Assembly (NCBI GenBank): GCA_947625255.1
Contig: CANQNT010000023.1
Location: 1 to 51,291, forward strand
DNA from: an uncultured Acetatifactor sp.
Lineage (GTDB): Bacteria > Bacillota > Clostridia > Lachnospirales > Lachnospiraceae
Length of the DNA: 51,291 nucleotides
Direction: 5' to 3'
In this document: piece after piece, positions 1-8,330 of the stretch
Position numbering within the stretch: position 1 is the stretch's first letter
Layout: every line of letters begins with the position of its first letter
Position numbers and translations under genes: made by a program
The notes under the pieces: generated by a model
The model's database searches: none
The model's input: only the letters and a program-made list of their open reading frames with translations
What the model was told of the DNA's origin: nothing

Positions 1-1173
1 GAAAACATCTGTGCCGCGGCGGATATTTTAAAAGGACATTCCATCGGCTCTGATGAATTCACCTTAAGCGTGTATCCCGCTTCCATGCCGATTTACATGG
101 AACTGATCCGCAACGGCTGTGCGGCCACGATCCTGGAGACCGGCGCGGTGCTGAAGACGGCGTTCTGCGGTCCCTGCTTCGGAGCGGGGGATACGCCGGC
201 CAACAACGCGTTCAGCATCCGCCATTCCACCAGAAACTTCCCTAACAGAGAAGGTTCCAAGCTGCAGAGCGGCCAGATTTCTTCCGTGGCCCTGATGGAT
301 GCCAGATCCATTGCCGCCACGGCGGCGAACAAGGGCGTATTGACCCCTGCCACGGATTTCGACGGTGATTTCGGCAAGTACCGGTATCATTTTGACAGCC
401 GGATTTATGCCAACAGGGTCTTTGATTCCAAGGGCGTGGCGGATCCCGATACCGAGATCCATTTGGGTCCCAATATCAAGGACTGGCCCGCCATGTGTGA
501 GCTTCCGGAGAACCTGGTGCTGCGCGTGGTCAGCGTGATCCATGATCCGGTGACGACCACGGACGAACTGATTCCTTCCGGTGAAACGTCCTCTTACCGC
601 TCCAATCCTCTGGGCCTGGCGGAATTTACCTTAAGTCGTAAGGATCCCGCTTATGTGGGACGAGCAAAGCAGATGCGCGCCGTGCAGGAATCCGTGATGG
701 CGGATACTTGTCCCATCACCTCCAATCCTGATTTGGACCTGGGCCGCGTTTATCGTTCGATCCGTACCAAATATCCGGAGATGAGCAGGAAAAACACGGG
801 CTTTGGCTCCACCATTTTTGCCGTGAAGCCCGGGGACGGTTCCGCCAGAGAGCAGGCGGCTTCCTGCCAGAAGGTGCTGGGAGGCTGGGCAAACATCGCC
901 CATGAATATGCCACCAAACGTTATCGTTCCAACCTGATCAACTGGGGCATGCTGCCTTTTCTGATTGATGAGGGAGAGCTGCCTTTTGAAAATCTGGATT
1001 TCCTTTATCTTCCGGGGATTAAGAAAGCGATAGAGGAGAAAGCCCAGGAGATCAAAGCCTACGTGGTGGGCGATGGAACGCTGCGGGAATTTGTTCTTCG
1101 TCTGGGAGATCTGACTGACGAAGAACGGCAGATCATTCTGAAAGGCTGCCTGATTAATTACAATCGGGTTTAA
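1..1173 (+). CDS. Aconitase-family hydratase (3' part, start outside window)
   Basis: The reading frame is open from base 1 to the TAA at 1171-1173, so the N-terminus lies upstream of the window. The visible 390 residues match the aconitase/IPM-isomerase superfamily. A CGPCFG motif near residue 57 would supply an iron-sulfur cluster cysteine. It is followed by an Arg- and Asn-rich stretch (STRNFPNREGSK) corresponding to the anion-binding SxRNF loop of aconitases. The C-terminal part resembles the swivel domain, with a conserved INWGMLPF segment near residue 315. The closest described group I recall is the bacterial hydratase/YbhJ-type aconitase-like family, whose substrate is not firmly established. 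It is probably a cytoplasmic lyase acting on a tricarboxylate or similar acid. The SseB-like gene follows about 80 bases later. The family is fairly sure; the substrate is unknown. Confidence 0.8.
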   Translation, partial: ENICAAADILKGHSIGSDEFTLSVYPASMPIYMELIRNGCAATILETGAVLKTAFCGPCFGAGDTPANNAFSIRHSTRNFPNREGSKLQSGQISSVALMDARSIAATAANKGVLTPATDFDGDFGKYRYHFDSRIYANRVFDSKGVADPDTEIHLGPNIKDWPAMCELPENLVLRVVSVIHDPVTTTDELIPSGETSSYRSNPLGLAEFTLSRKDPAYVGRAKQMRAVQESVMADTCPITSNPDLDLGRVYRSIRTKYPEMSRKNTGFGSTIFAVKPGDGSAREQAASCQKVLGGWANIAHEYATKRYRSNLINWGMLPFLIDEGELPFENLDFLYLPGIKKAIEEKAQEIKAYVVGDGTLREFVLRLGDLTDEERQIILKGCLINYNRV

Positions 1174-1252
1174 AGAAGTATCGGTGCGGATTTGAGAGAC
1201 CGGACGGCGGAGCGTGTTTTCGGTTGCCGCCCGGCCAAAGGAGGAAGAAAGC

Positions 1253-1729
1253 TTGGAACTGAATAGAAACGTGGAGAATCCCATGCTGATCGGGACGATG
1301 GAACTGCTGCGTTCGGATCCGTCCCCGGAGCATAAGCAGTTGTTTGTCAATGAAATGGTAAAGGCGAGGTTCTTGTCCCCGGCCATGATTACGCCTGCGC
1401 CGGAAGTGGACGAGGAGGGCAAAGGAAAGCTTGCGCCGGGCTGCAAGATACAGTTTCCCATGCTCACGGCGCCTGACGGCAAACATTTCTTTATCGCGTT
1501 TACGGACAAAATCGAACAGAAGAAGTGGAAAGAGGATGGCAGCACCATTGTAACGCTGACCATGGATGAATATATCTCCATGACCCTACGTCCCGACAGT
1601 CATTCCAGCGGCTGCGTGATCAATCCCTACGGAGCCAACCTGGTAATTTCCAAAGAGCTGATGGTCAGTCTGATGGCATCCCGGACGAAAAAATCGACTC
1701 TTCCCGCGGGAAAGCGTGATGAAAAATGA
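1253..1729 (+). CDS. SseB N-terminal domain family protein
   Basis: This 158-residue soluble protein matches the SseB N-terminal domain family by its opening 'NPxLIGTMELL' stretch, its central 'FPMLTAPDGKHFFIAFTD' core, and its closing 'NPYGANLVI' motif. The family has no firm biochemical function; it is widespread in Firmicutes and Enterobacteria. I chose the TTG start at 1253 because a strong AAAGGAGG lies 5-8 bases upstream; the in-frame ATG at 1214 lacks such a site. There is no signal peptide or membrane segment. Its stop overlaps the next start (ATGA), so it is translationally coupled to the metallopeptidase-like gene and probably co-transcribed with the upstream hydratase gene. Confidence 0.75.
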   Translation: MELNRNVENPMLIGTMELLRSDPSPEHKQLFVNEMVKARFLSPAMITPAPEVDEEGKGKLAPGCKIQFPMLTAPDGKHFFIAFTDKIEQKKWKEDGSTIVTLTMDEYISMTLRPDSHSSGCVINPYGANLVISKELMVSLMASRTKKSTLPAGKRDEK

Positions 1730-3111
1730 AATGTCATATTTTGCTGACACCTTATCCGGGAGGAGGTGCCATCGACCATATGGAGGTATTGTTTACTTTT
1801 GATTCCCTGAGGCGTGGAAGCGGAGAGGAATTGTGTAAGCAGACTCTTTCCGCCTTTACGGTGCCTTGTTGTGACGCGGAAGGACTTCGGGTTTGGGACG
1901 CATTGGGAGAGGTGGAAGTGCGGGAGACGATTTCGGAGCCTTACCCCTATCGATACAAGCATTTTTTCCTGGGACGGGAACTGGAGGGGCAAGTCAATGT
2001 GCGGTATACCGTCCATCCCAGACCGTTGCTTCCCGGTGACCGCTGCGCCCCTTATGTGGATTTCCGCTGCGAGGAAGGGGGCGGAACCAGCGCGGGATAT
2101 GCGTTTCTGGCGGACTTTGGCAAGGAGCGGGGAAAAGTGTCCCTTTCCTATGACATGAGCCATATGCCGGAGGGCAGCAGAGGGGTCTGCGCTTTCGGGG
2201 AAGACGAGGTGGTTTTGCGGGACGAAGAAATGTCGATTTTCCGGGATTGCTATTTTGCCATCGGAGCGGTGAAAGGAATTGTCGTTGGGGATCAATGCGA
2301 TTTCGGGATTTATTGGATTGCGGAACCTGATTTTGACATGAAGGGCATAGCGGAATATACCCGCGAGCTGTACCGGGGAATGAGCGCTTTTTTTCGGGAT
2401 ATGGATTCTGTCTATCGGATTTTCGTGCGCAAGGATCCCTACAAGCACAGTGGGGGCTCCGCCATGGCTTGTTCCTATCTTTTCGGCTGGAACGAGACAG
2501 AGCCGGTTTCCGTGGAAAACAAGAAAAGTATTCTGGCTCATGAGATGGTGCATAACTGGCCTCATTTATCGGATGGGGAGGTGGGAAGCACTTCCTGGTA
2601 TTCGGAGGGCGCCGCGGAATACTACAGCATGGTTCTGCCCATGCGCCTGGGGCTGATGACACCGAAGGAAGCTATGCGGGAGATTCAGGGAATGACAGAC
2701 GGCTATTATACCAATCCTACCCGGCACATGGGCAATCTGGAGGCCGCGCGCATCTGTTGGCAGGACTGGAGAGCCCAGAAGCTGCCCTATGGAAGAGGCG
2801 TATTTTTCCTTGCCAACACGGATGTGAAAATCCGGCAGGCTACCGGAGGCGCGCGCGGTATCGATGACGTGGTGTTGGACATTCTGGAAAAGCGCAGCCA
2901 TGGCGTTGATATGGGAAATAAGGAATTTTTAGAGACGGTCCGTCAGATCGCGGGGATTGACGTGTCCCGGGATTGGGAGATCATGCAAAGCGGCGGTCAT
3001 TTCGCGCCATTGTCGGGAAGCTTTGACGGAAGGTTCCGTGTATCCCCCAGGGAAGCCGTGGAAGCGGATACGGGAAAGACTGTGACTTCTTATCTTTGGG
3101 AACTGGTGTGA
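1726..3111 (+). CDS. M61-type (glycyl aminopeptidase-like) zinc metallopeptidase
   Basis: A 461-residue protein with a gluzincin signature: HEMVH at residues 272-276, followed by the downstream glutamate E294 in SEGAAEYY. This HExxH plus distal Glu arrangement is that of the M61/M1 clan. The roughly 260 residues before it are rich in beta strands, as in the M61 N-terminal domain. No signal peptide is visible, so it is probably a cytoplasmic peptidase; its substrate cannot be told from sequence. The start codon overlaps the stop of the SseB-like gene, so the two are coupled. A strong terminator hairpin follows immediately, ending the operon. Catalytic residues are intact. Confidence 0.75.
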   Translation: MKCHILLTPYPGGGAIDHMEVLFTFDSLRRGSGEELCKQTLSAFTVPCCDAEGLRVWDALGEVEVRETISEPYPYRYKHFFLGRELEGQVNVRYTVHPRPLLPGDRCAPYVDFRCEEGGGTSAGYAFLADFGKERGKVSLSYDMSHMPEGSRGVCAFGEDEVVLRDEEMSIFRDCYFAIGAVKGIVVGDQCDFGIYWIAEPDFDMKGIAEYTRELYRGMSAFFRDMDSVYRIFVRKDPYKHSGGSAMACSYLFGWNETEPVSVENKKSILAHEMVHNWPHLSDGEVGSTSWYSEGAAEYYSMVLPMRLGLMTPKEAMREIQGMTDGYYTNPTRHMGNLEAARICWQDWRAQKLPYGRGVFFLANTDVKIRQATGGARGIDDVVLDILEKRSHGVDMGNKEFLETVRQIAGIDVSRDWEIMQSGGHFAPLSGSFDGRFRVSPREAVEADTGKTVTSYLWELV

Positions 3112-3126
3112 CAGAGGATTCTGCCG

Positions 3127-3189
3127 GCCGCCTGACACATAAGAAAAATCGTGACAGCACGTTTTTTCTTATGTGTCAGGCGGCTTTTT
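3127..3189 (+). terminator. Rho-independent terminator with a very long stem
   Basis: The arms 3127-3148 and 3163-3184 are a perfect 22-base inverted repeat around a short loop, followed by a TTTTTG run. Because the left arm itself ends in an A-run, the stem could also end transcription from the opposite strand. It separates the hydratase-SseB-M61 operon from the SpoIIQ-like gene. Confidence 0.85.
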
Positions 3190-3310
3190 GATTGTTTGGA
3201 AACTTTTGAATAATTCTTCTGATTCTGGCAAGAATAGTCGTAGTAAAGAACGAGAAGAGAGCAATCCTCTCACTTTAAAATACGCAGGCAATCAAGGAAT
3301 GGAGGAAATT

Positions 3311-4366
3311 ATGAAGAAAGACAGACAAACAGAAGCCCGTAGGGAAAGGATCATCATGGTAGCAGCATCCGCCTTTGTCATGGCGGCACTGACTTTGACG
3401 GGGGTTTATGTGCGCAATCGTTCCGTGCAGGAACAGGACGATGGGTATTCCATTGATTTCAGTCAGTTGGAAAATGGGGATGATCTGGCACAGGGCGGCC
3501 AGTCCGGGGAAACGTCCCTGGAAAATCCGAACGGGGATCTGGCCCTTGACGGTGCAGGGGACAATTTAGGTGATTTGGCGTTGGGTGACATGGCGGGGGA
3601 CGATCTGGATTATGATCCCATGTCGGAAGTGGATTCCAATCTTGTGGAAATTCCGGGGCTGACGGATAAGGATTCCAAGGACAAGTCTTCTGACAAGGAT
3701 GCTTCCGGGGAAAAGGCTTCCGGTAACGAGACCTCTGATGACCAGGCATCCGCGAATCGGAACGATTCCAAGGACAAGTCCTCTAAGGATGGTCAGCAGG
3801 AGGATGATTTAAAGGAGAATGCCCAGGCCAATGATCAGACCGACGACGAAGCGAACGTGCAGAACCAGGATCTTGGCGCCAATCCCGGGGAGGTCCAGGA
3901 GGAACTTCAGACAGCGCAGCCGGCGGAGGAGACTTCCGCAAGGACGCTGGAATTTGCGGACGGACAAAGTCTTGTCAGACCTACTTCCGGCGAAGTGCTC
4001 ATGCATTATAGCATGAATGGAAGCGTTTATTTTGCCACTTTGGATCAGTACAAATATAATCCGGCAGTCATGCTTGCGGCAACGGAGGGAGATAGTGTCC
4101 GTGCCTGCGCGGAAGGTCAGGTCATCGCGATTTTCCAGGATGAGGAAATTGGTCAGGCCGTTACCTTAAATCTGGGGAATGGATATCAGGCCACCTATGG
4201 ACAATTGCAGAATCTCACGGTGGAATTGGGCGGTTATGTGAACAGCGGCGACATCCTGGGTTATGTGGCGGCTCCTACTAAGTATTTCGTGGTGGAGGGG
4301 ACCAATCTTTATTTCCGTCTGACCAAGGACGGCATACCCGTGAATCCGGAGGAACTGTTTTCTTAA
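3311..4366 (+). CDS. SpoIIQ-like LytM (M23) domain protein lacking zinc ligands
   Basis: This 351-residue protein has a short cytoplasmic start, one membrane segment (about residues 15-33), a long Asp/Ser/Lys/Asn-rich low-complexity linker (about 40-225), and a C-terminal LytM/M23 fold. The M23 fold is recognisable from 'RPTSGEVLMHYS', 'VRACAEGQVIAI', 'GYQATYGQL' and 'NSGDILGYV'. The positions that normally hold the zinc ligands read YNPAVM (for HxGxD), YGQL (for YxHL) and NLYFRL (for HLHFE), so no catalytic histidine survives. SpoIIQ of Bacillus is a partly degenerate M23 protein that binds SpoIIIAH across the two spore membranes. A structural sporulation role here is therefore inference, supported by the SipL gene in the same window. 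The ATG at 3311 was chosen for its GGAGG site; the longer frame would begin inside the terminator. Confidence 0.65.
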   Translation: MKKDRQTEARRERIIMVAASAFVMAALTLTGVYVRNRSVQEQDDGYSIDFSQLENGDDLAQGGQSGETSLENPNGDLALDGAGDNLGDLALGDMAGDDLDYDPMSEVDSNLVEIPGLTDKDSKDKSSDKDASGEKASGNETSDDQASANRNDSKDKSSKDGQQEDDLKENAQANDQTDDEANVQNQDLGANPGEVQEELQTAQPAEETSARTLEFADGQSLVRPTSGEVLMHYSMNGSVYFATLDQYKYNPAVMLAATEGDSVRACAEGQVIAIFQDEEIGQAVTLNLGNGYQATYGQLQNLTVELGGYVNSGDILGYVAAPTKYFVVEGTNLYFRLTKDGIPVNPEELFS

Positions 4367-4446
4367 ATAGCTTGGGTTGAAAACGGCGTCTTAAACAATT
4401 GCTAGCCGCGGCAAAGCTTCGATTGCTTCAGGCACAGGGAGGCTGT

Positions 4447-5628
4447 ATGTATCTGATCAATGGAAAAATCAAGACGATGGCCGGAGCGGAATATCCCTCC
4501 GGCACCATCCGGATCCTGAATGGAAAAATAGCGGAAATCGGGAGCACCGATCAAGTGTCCGTCACTCCGGACAAGGATGAGGAAGTGCTGGACGTGGCAG
4601 GAGCCTTTGTGATGCCCGGCATTATTGAGGCCCATTGTCATATGGGCATAACGGAAGAAAAAAAGGGAATGGAAGGGGATGACTGCAACGAAACCGTCAA
4701 TCCCATCACCCCTTGGCTGCGCTCCATTGACGCCATTCATTCCATGGACGCGGCTTTTGATGACGCGGTGCGTGCGGGCATCACGGCGGCCATGATCGGC
4801 CCTGGCAGTTCCAACGTGGTGGGCGGCCAATTCGCCGTATTGAAAACAAGAGGACGCAGGGTGGATGATTTGATCGTCAAGGCGCCGGCAGCCATGAAAG
4901 TGGCCTTTGGGGAAAATCCCAAGGTCAATTATTCCGGTCAGGGGAAGAGTCCCTCTACCCGTATGGCAATCGCGGGAATGCTGCGTCAGGAGCTGACCGA
5001 GGCCAGGGCTTATCAAAAGCGCAAGGAAAAAGCCGTTCAGGCGGGAGATGAGTTTGAAGAGGATTTTACCAAGGAATGCTGGCTGCCCGTTTTACGCAGA
5101 GAAATTCCCATCAAGGCCCATGCCCATCGGGTGGATGACATTTTTACCGCCATTCGGATCGCCAAAGAATTTCATCTGCGCATGACGTTGGACCATTGCA
5201 GTGAAGGTCATCTGATCGCGGAGGAGCTGGCGGCGGAAGGCTTTCCCGCCATTGTGGGGCCGGACCTGGCCAGCCGTAATAAGATCGAGGTACAGAATAT
5301 GGCTTTCAAGACCGCCGGAGTGCTCAACCGCGCCGGAGTCATGACGGCCATTACCACGGACCATCCCGTGTCCCTGATCCAGGCACTGCCGTTGTGCGCG
5401 GGACTGGCGGTCAAGTCGGGGCTTCCCCTGGAGGAAGGCTTCAAGTCCATTACCATATATCCTGCCATTATTTGCGGAGTGGCGGATCGCCTGGGCAGTC
5501 TGGAAGTGGGAAAGGACGCGGATATCGCCGTGTTTGACGGCAATCCCATGGAGGTGTTTACCAGGACGCTGTACACGATTATTGACGGCAACGTGGTTTA
5601 CCGGGAGGAAGAAGACGCGCATAAATGA
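4447..5628 (+). CDS. Amidohydrolase (imidazolonepropionase-like)
   Basis: A 393-residue member of the metal-dependent amidohydrolase superfamily (COG1228 type). The first metal site is HCHMG near residue 65. Later metal-binding segments are 'KAHAHRVDDI' and 'LDHCSEGH', and the catalytic aspartate lies in 'TTDHPV'. The C-terminus 'GKDADIAVFDGNPM' is the beta-sandwich return strand typical of the superfamily. The substrate is not predictable; relatives act on cyclic imides or isoaspartyl-type dipeptides. I chose the ATG at 4447 because the GGGAGG before it is well spaced and the protein starts at the usual family position (MYLINGKI). It lies about 80 bases after the SpoIIQ-like gene and may be read through from it. 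Confidence 0.75.
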   Translation: MYLINGKIKTMAGAEYPSGTIRILNGKIAEIGSTDQVSVTPDKDEEVLDVAGAFVMPGIIEAHCHMGITEEKKGMEGDDCNETVNPITPWLRSIDAIHSMDAAFDDAVRAGITAAMIGPGSSNVVGGQFAVLKTRGRRVDDLIVKAPAAMKVAFGENPKVNYSGQGKSPSTRMAIAGMLRQELTEARAYQKRKEKAVQAGDEFEEDFTKECWLPVLRREIPIKAHAHRVDDIFTAIRIAKEFHLRMTLDHCSEGHLIAEELAAEGFPAIVGPDLASRNKIEVQNMAFKTAGVLNRAGVMTAITTDHPVSLIQALPLCAGLAVKSGLPLEEGFKSITIYPAIICGVADRLGSLEVGKDADIAVFDGNPMEVFTRTLYTIIDGNVVYREEEDAHK

Positions 5629-5672
5629 TTGCCTGATTTCATAGAGATAATAATAGAATTTTATTTTTGCTC

Positions 5673-5701
5673 TTTACGCCGATAGAATAATAAGGTAAAA
5701 T
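5673..5701 (+). promoter_or_regulatory. Sigma-A-type promoter of the ddl-murF unit
   Basis: TTTACG at 5673-5678 and TAAAAT at 5696-5701 are separated by exactly 17 bases, predicting a start near 5708. The leader then contains the hairpin at 5723-5760 before the gene begins at 5782. Confidence 0.6.
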
Positions 5702-5722
5702 GGGTGAAAATAGAATAAGAAA

Positions 5723-5760
5723 AGATTGCGGCAGTTCGTCCAAATGGATTGCCGCAATCT
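5723..5760 (+). other. 11-bp hairpin in the ddl leader
   Basis: AGATTGCGGCA at 5723-5733 is perfectly complementary to 5750-5760, with a 16-base loop. No T-run follows, so it is not a terminator. It ends about 21 bases before the start codon and could protect the mRNA or limit translation. Confidence 0.55.
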
Positions 5761-5781
5761 GTCAAAGTGAGGATCAGGGCA

Positions 5782-6813
5782 ATGAAAATTGTGGTTTTGG
5801 CAGGCGGAACGAGCACGGAGCGGGACGTGTCGCTGAGCTCCGGAAGTATGATATATCGGGCGCTGAAGGGACGCGGCCATCAGGCGATCATTTTGGATGT
5901 TTATCTGGGCTATGAAGGGGAGCCGGAGGGAATCTTCGACAAGGATGTGGACTGGGCCGCCCGGATCGGACGGATTTCGGAAACAAAGCCTGATCTGGAA
6001 GCCGTAAAGGCCATGCGAAAGGACGGGGGAAAGAGCTTTTTCGGCCCTAATGTACTGAAGATTTGTCAGGCGGCGGACGCGGTGTTCATGGCGCTGCACG
6101 GGGCCAATGGCGAGGACGGCAAGATTCAGGCCTGCTTCGAGCTGATGGGGATTCCTTATACGGGAACGGATTTCGTCAGTTCCGCCATGGCCATGGATAA
6201 GGGCATCAGCAAGGATATGTTCCGGGTATACCGGATTCCGACTCCCGCGGGCATCCGTCTGAAGCTGGGAGAAAAGGAAAGTGAAAAGGTTCCTTATCCT
6301 TGTATCGTCAAGGCCTGCTGCGGAGGGTCCAGTGTGGGTGTCTGCATCGCCCGCAATGATGAGGAATACGAGGCGGCCAAGGCCGAGGCTTTTCAATACG
6401 ATAAGGAAGTCATTATTGAGCAGTACATACAGGGAAGAGAATTCTCGGTAGGCGTGATGGACGGCAAAGCCCTTCCCGTGATTGAGATCGCACCAAAGGA
6501 AGGCTTTTATGATTATAAGAATAAATATCAGGCCGGCAGCACGGTGGAGACTTGCCCCGCCCGGATACCGGAGGAAAAGTCTGCCCGGATGCAGGAGATC
6601 GCGGAAGAAGTGTTCCGCGCGCTGCGGCTGAAAAATTATGCGAGGATGGATTTCATGATGAGCTCAGAAGGGGAGATTTACTGCCTGGAGGCCAACACCC
6701 TGCCTGGTATGACGCCGACCTCCCTGCTTCCTCAGGAGGCTGCCGTCCTTGGAATGAGTTTTGAAGCCTTGTGCGAGAAAATCCTGGAAGGGGCTTTCGC
6801 GGACGAACATTGA
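5782..6813 (+). CDS. ddl: D-alanine--D-alanine ligase
   Basis: This cytoplasmic ATP-grasp enzyme joins two D-alanines for the peptidoglycan stem peptide. Its 343 residues carry the family landmarks: GGTSTERDVS at the N-terminus, the ATP-grasp glycine-rich loop CCGGSSVGV in the middle, EQYIQGREFSVGV, and the metal- and substrate-binding C-terminal block 'LEANTLPGMT'. The ATG at 5782 starts directly at MKIVVLAGG, the normal family start, and has a GAGG-type site upstream; a TTG 11 codons earlier falls in the hairpin arm. murF follows 26 bases later, so both steps that make and attach D-Ala-D-Ala are co-transcribed. A role as a D-Ala-D-Lac variant cannot be excluded by eye but nothing suggests it. 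Confidence 0.9.
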   Translation: MKIVVLAGGTSTERDVSLSSGSMIYRALKGRGHQAIILDVYLGYEGEPEGIFDKDVDWAARIGRISETKPDLEAVKAMRKDGGKSFFGPNVLKICQAADAVFMALHGANGEDGKIQACFELMGIPYTGTDFVSSAMAMDKGISKDMFRVYRIPTPAGIRLKLGEKESEKVPYPCIVKACCGGSSVGVCIARNDEEYEAAKAEAFQYDKEVIIEQYIQGREFSVGVMDGKALPVIEIAPKEGFYDYKNKYQAGSTVETCPARIPEEKSARMQEIAEEVFRALRLKNYARMDFMMSSEGEIYCLEANTLPGMTPTSLLPQEAAVLGMSFEALCEKILEGAFADEH

Positions 6814-6839
6814 TATGCGGCAAAAAAGGAGCGGGAATC

Positions 6840-8330
6840 ATGAAGCAGATGACATTACAACAGATTGCCCGTGCCTGCGGCGGAGCGCTGACGCTGACGG
6901 AAAGGGCCGTGGGTATGGGGATTGGTCTGGACACTGAGGTTACGGCGGCCGTGCTGGATTCCAGAAAAATCGAGACAGGCGCGTTGTTTTTTGCCACGGT
7001 GGGGGAACGGGTGGACGGACATAGCTTTGTCGGGGTCGTGTATAAAGCCGGCGCGGCTTGTGTGGTCACCCAGAAGACGCCGGAGCAGGTGGAGAGGGAA
7101 TGTGGAGTTCCCGCTTCCTTGTGGGGCGCTTATATTCTGGTGCAGGATACACTGAAAGCGCTGTGTGCGGTGGGAGAGTATTATCGGAGCACATTATCCA
7201 TTCCCATAGTGGGGATCACGGGCAGCGTGGGCAAGACCAGCACGAAGGAATTCGTGGCCGGCGTGTTGTCAAAAAAGTATCGGGTTTTGAAAACGGAAGG
7301 AAATTATAATAATGAAATCGGGGTTCCCCTTACCCTGCTTCGTATCCGCCAGGAGCATGAGGCGGCGGTTGTGGAGATGGGGATCAGTGATTTCGGAGAG
7401 ATGCACAGGCTGGCGAAGATGGCCCGTCCCACAGTCTGCCTGATCACCAATATCGGACAGTGCCACTTGGAAAATCTGAAGACTCGTGACGGGATCCTGC
7501 GGGCGAAAACGGAAATTTTTGATGAAATGGATCCGGACGGGGAGGTGTACCTGAACGGAGAAGATGACAAGCTGGCAACAGTGAGAAACGTCCATGGCAA
7601 ACCGGTCCATTTCTTCGGCGTGGGCGGCAATCCCGAGGAGGAAGTCTATGCCACGGATCTTGTGGAAAAGGGCCTGTATGGCAGCGAGGCAATGCTTCAT
7701 TTGGGTCAGGGGCAATTTCCCATTTCGGTTCCTTTGCCCGGTTCCCACATGGTCATCAACGCGGCGGCTGCCGCCTGCGTGGGCAGACTCTTAGGCTTGT
7801 CCGAGGAGGAAATCGCGGCAGGAATCCGTGATGTGAAGCCCGTGAGCGGCAGAAGCCGTTTGATTCCCTTGCGGGATCATGTCCTGATTGACGATTGCTA
7901 CAATGCCAATCCCGTTTCCATGCGGGCAGCCATTGATTTGTTGAATCAGGCGGATACTGCGAAAGTGGCGATTCTGGGAGATATGTTTGAATTGGGAGAG
8001 GATTCTGAGCGGATGCATACGGAAACCGGCGCTTACGCGGCGGGAGCGGGACTGGACGGAATCATCTGCATCGGAGAAAATGCCAGGTATTTGTACCGGG
8101 GTGCGATGGGAGCTGTTGACAGGACGAGAGAAGCCGCCCCTCGCACGAAACTATTTTACTTCCGCGCAAAGGACGACTTTCTGGAGGCGCTTTCCGCTCA
8201 AGGGGAAGAGCTTTTGCCGGATGGCTGCGCCATTTTGCTCAAGGCTTCTCATGGAATGGGCTTTCAAGAGCTGGTAACGGTCCTGGAGAAGCGGTTTCCT
8301 TCTCCGGAAAATAGGCGGCCTTGTTCTTGA
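6840..8330 (+). CDS. murF: UDP-N-acetylmuramoyl-tripeptide--D-alanyl-D-alanine ligase
   Basis: MurF adds the D-Ala-D-Ala dipeptide to UDP-MurNAc-tripeptide, the last cytoplasmic step of the peptidoglycan precursor. The 496-residue protein has the Mur ligase order. An N-terminal substrate domain carries 'DSRKIETGALFFA'. The central ATPase domain has the P-loop GITGSVGKTSTK, then 'GNYNNEIGVPLTLL' and 'EMGISDFGEM'. The C-terminal domain carries 'DDCYNANPVSM'. Length is normal. The ATG at 6840 has an AAGGAG site 8 bases upstream, better than an alternative start 23 codons earlier inside ddl. Its last 92 bases overlap the end of the converging plsC gene. Confidence 0.92.
   Translation: MKQMTLQQIARACGGALTLTERAVGMGIGLDTEVTAAVLDSRKIETGALFFATVGERVDGHSFVGVVYKAGAACVVTQKTPEQVERECGVPASLWGAYILVQDTLKALCAVGEYYRSTLSIPIVGITGSVGKTSTKEFVAGVLSKKYRVLKTEGNYNNEIGVPLTLLRIRQEHEAAVVEMGISDFGEMHRLAKMARPTVCLITNIGQCHLENLKTRDGILRAKTEIFDEMDPDGEVYLNGEDDKLATVRNVHGKPVHFFGVGGNPEEEVYATDLVEKGLYGSEAMLHLGQGQFPISVPLPGSHMVINAAAAACVGRLLGLSEEEIAAGIRDVKPVSGRSRLIPLRDHVLIDDCYNANPVSMRAAIDLLNQADTAKVAILGDMFELGEDSERMHTETGAYAAGAGLDGIICIGENARYLYRGAMGAVDRTREAAPRTKLFYFRAKDDFLEALSAQGEELLPDGCAILLKASHGMGFQELVTVLEKRFPSPENRRPCS

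Noticed and set aside
631..1581. 316-codon minus-strand frame
   Set aside because: Covers the ends of two recognised plus-strand genes and has no family resemblance or ribosome binding site.
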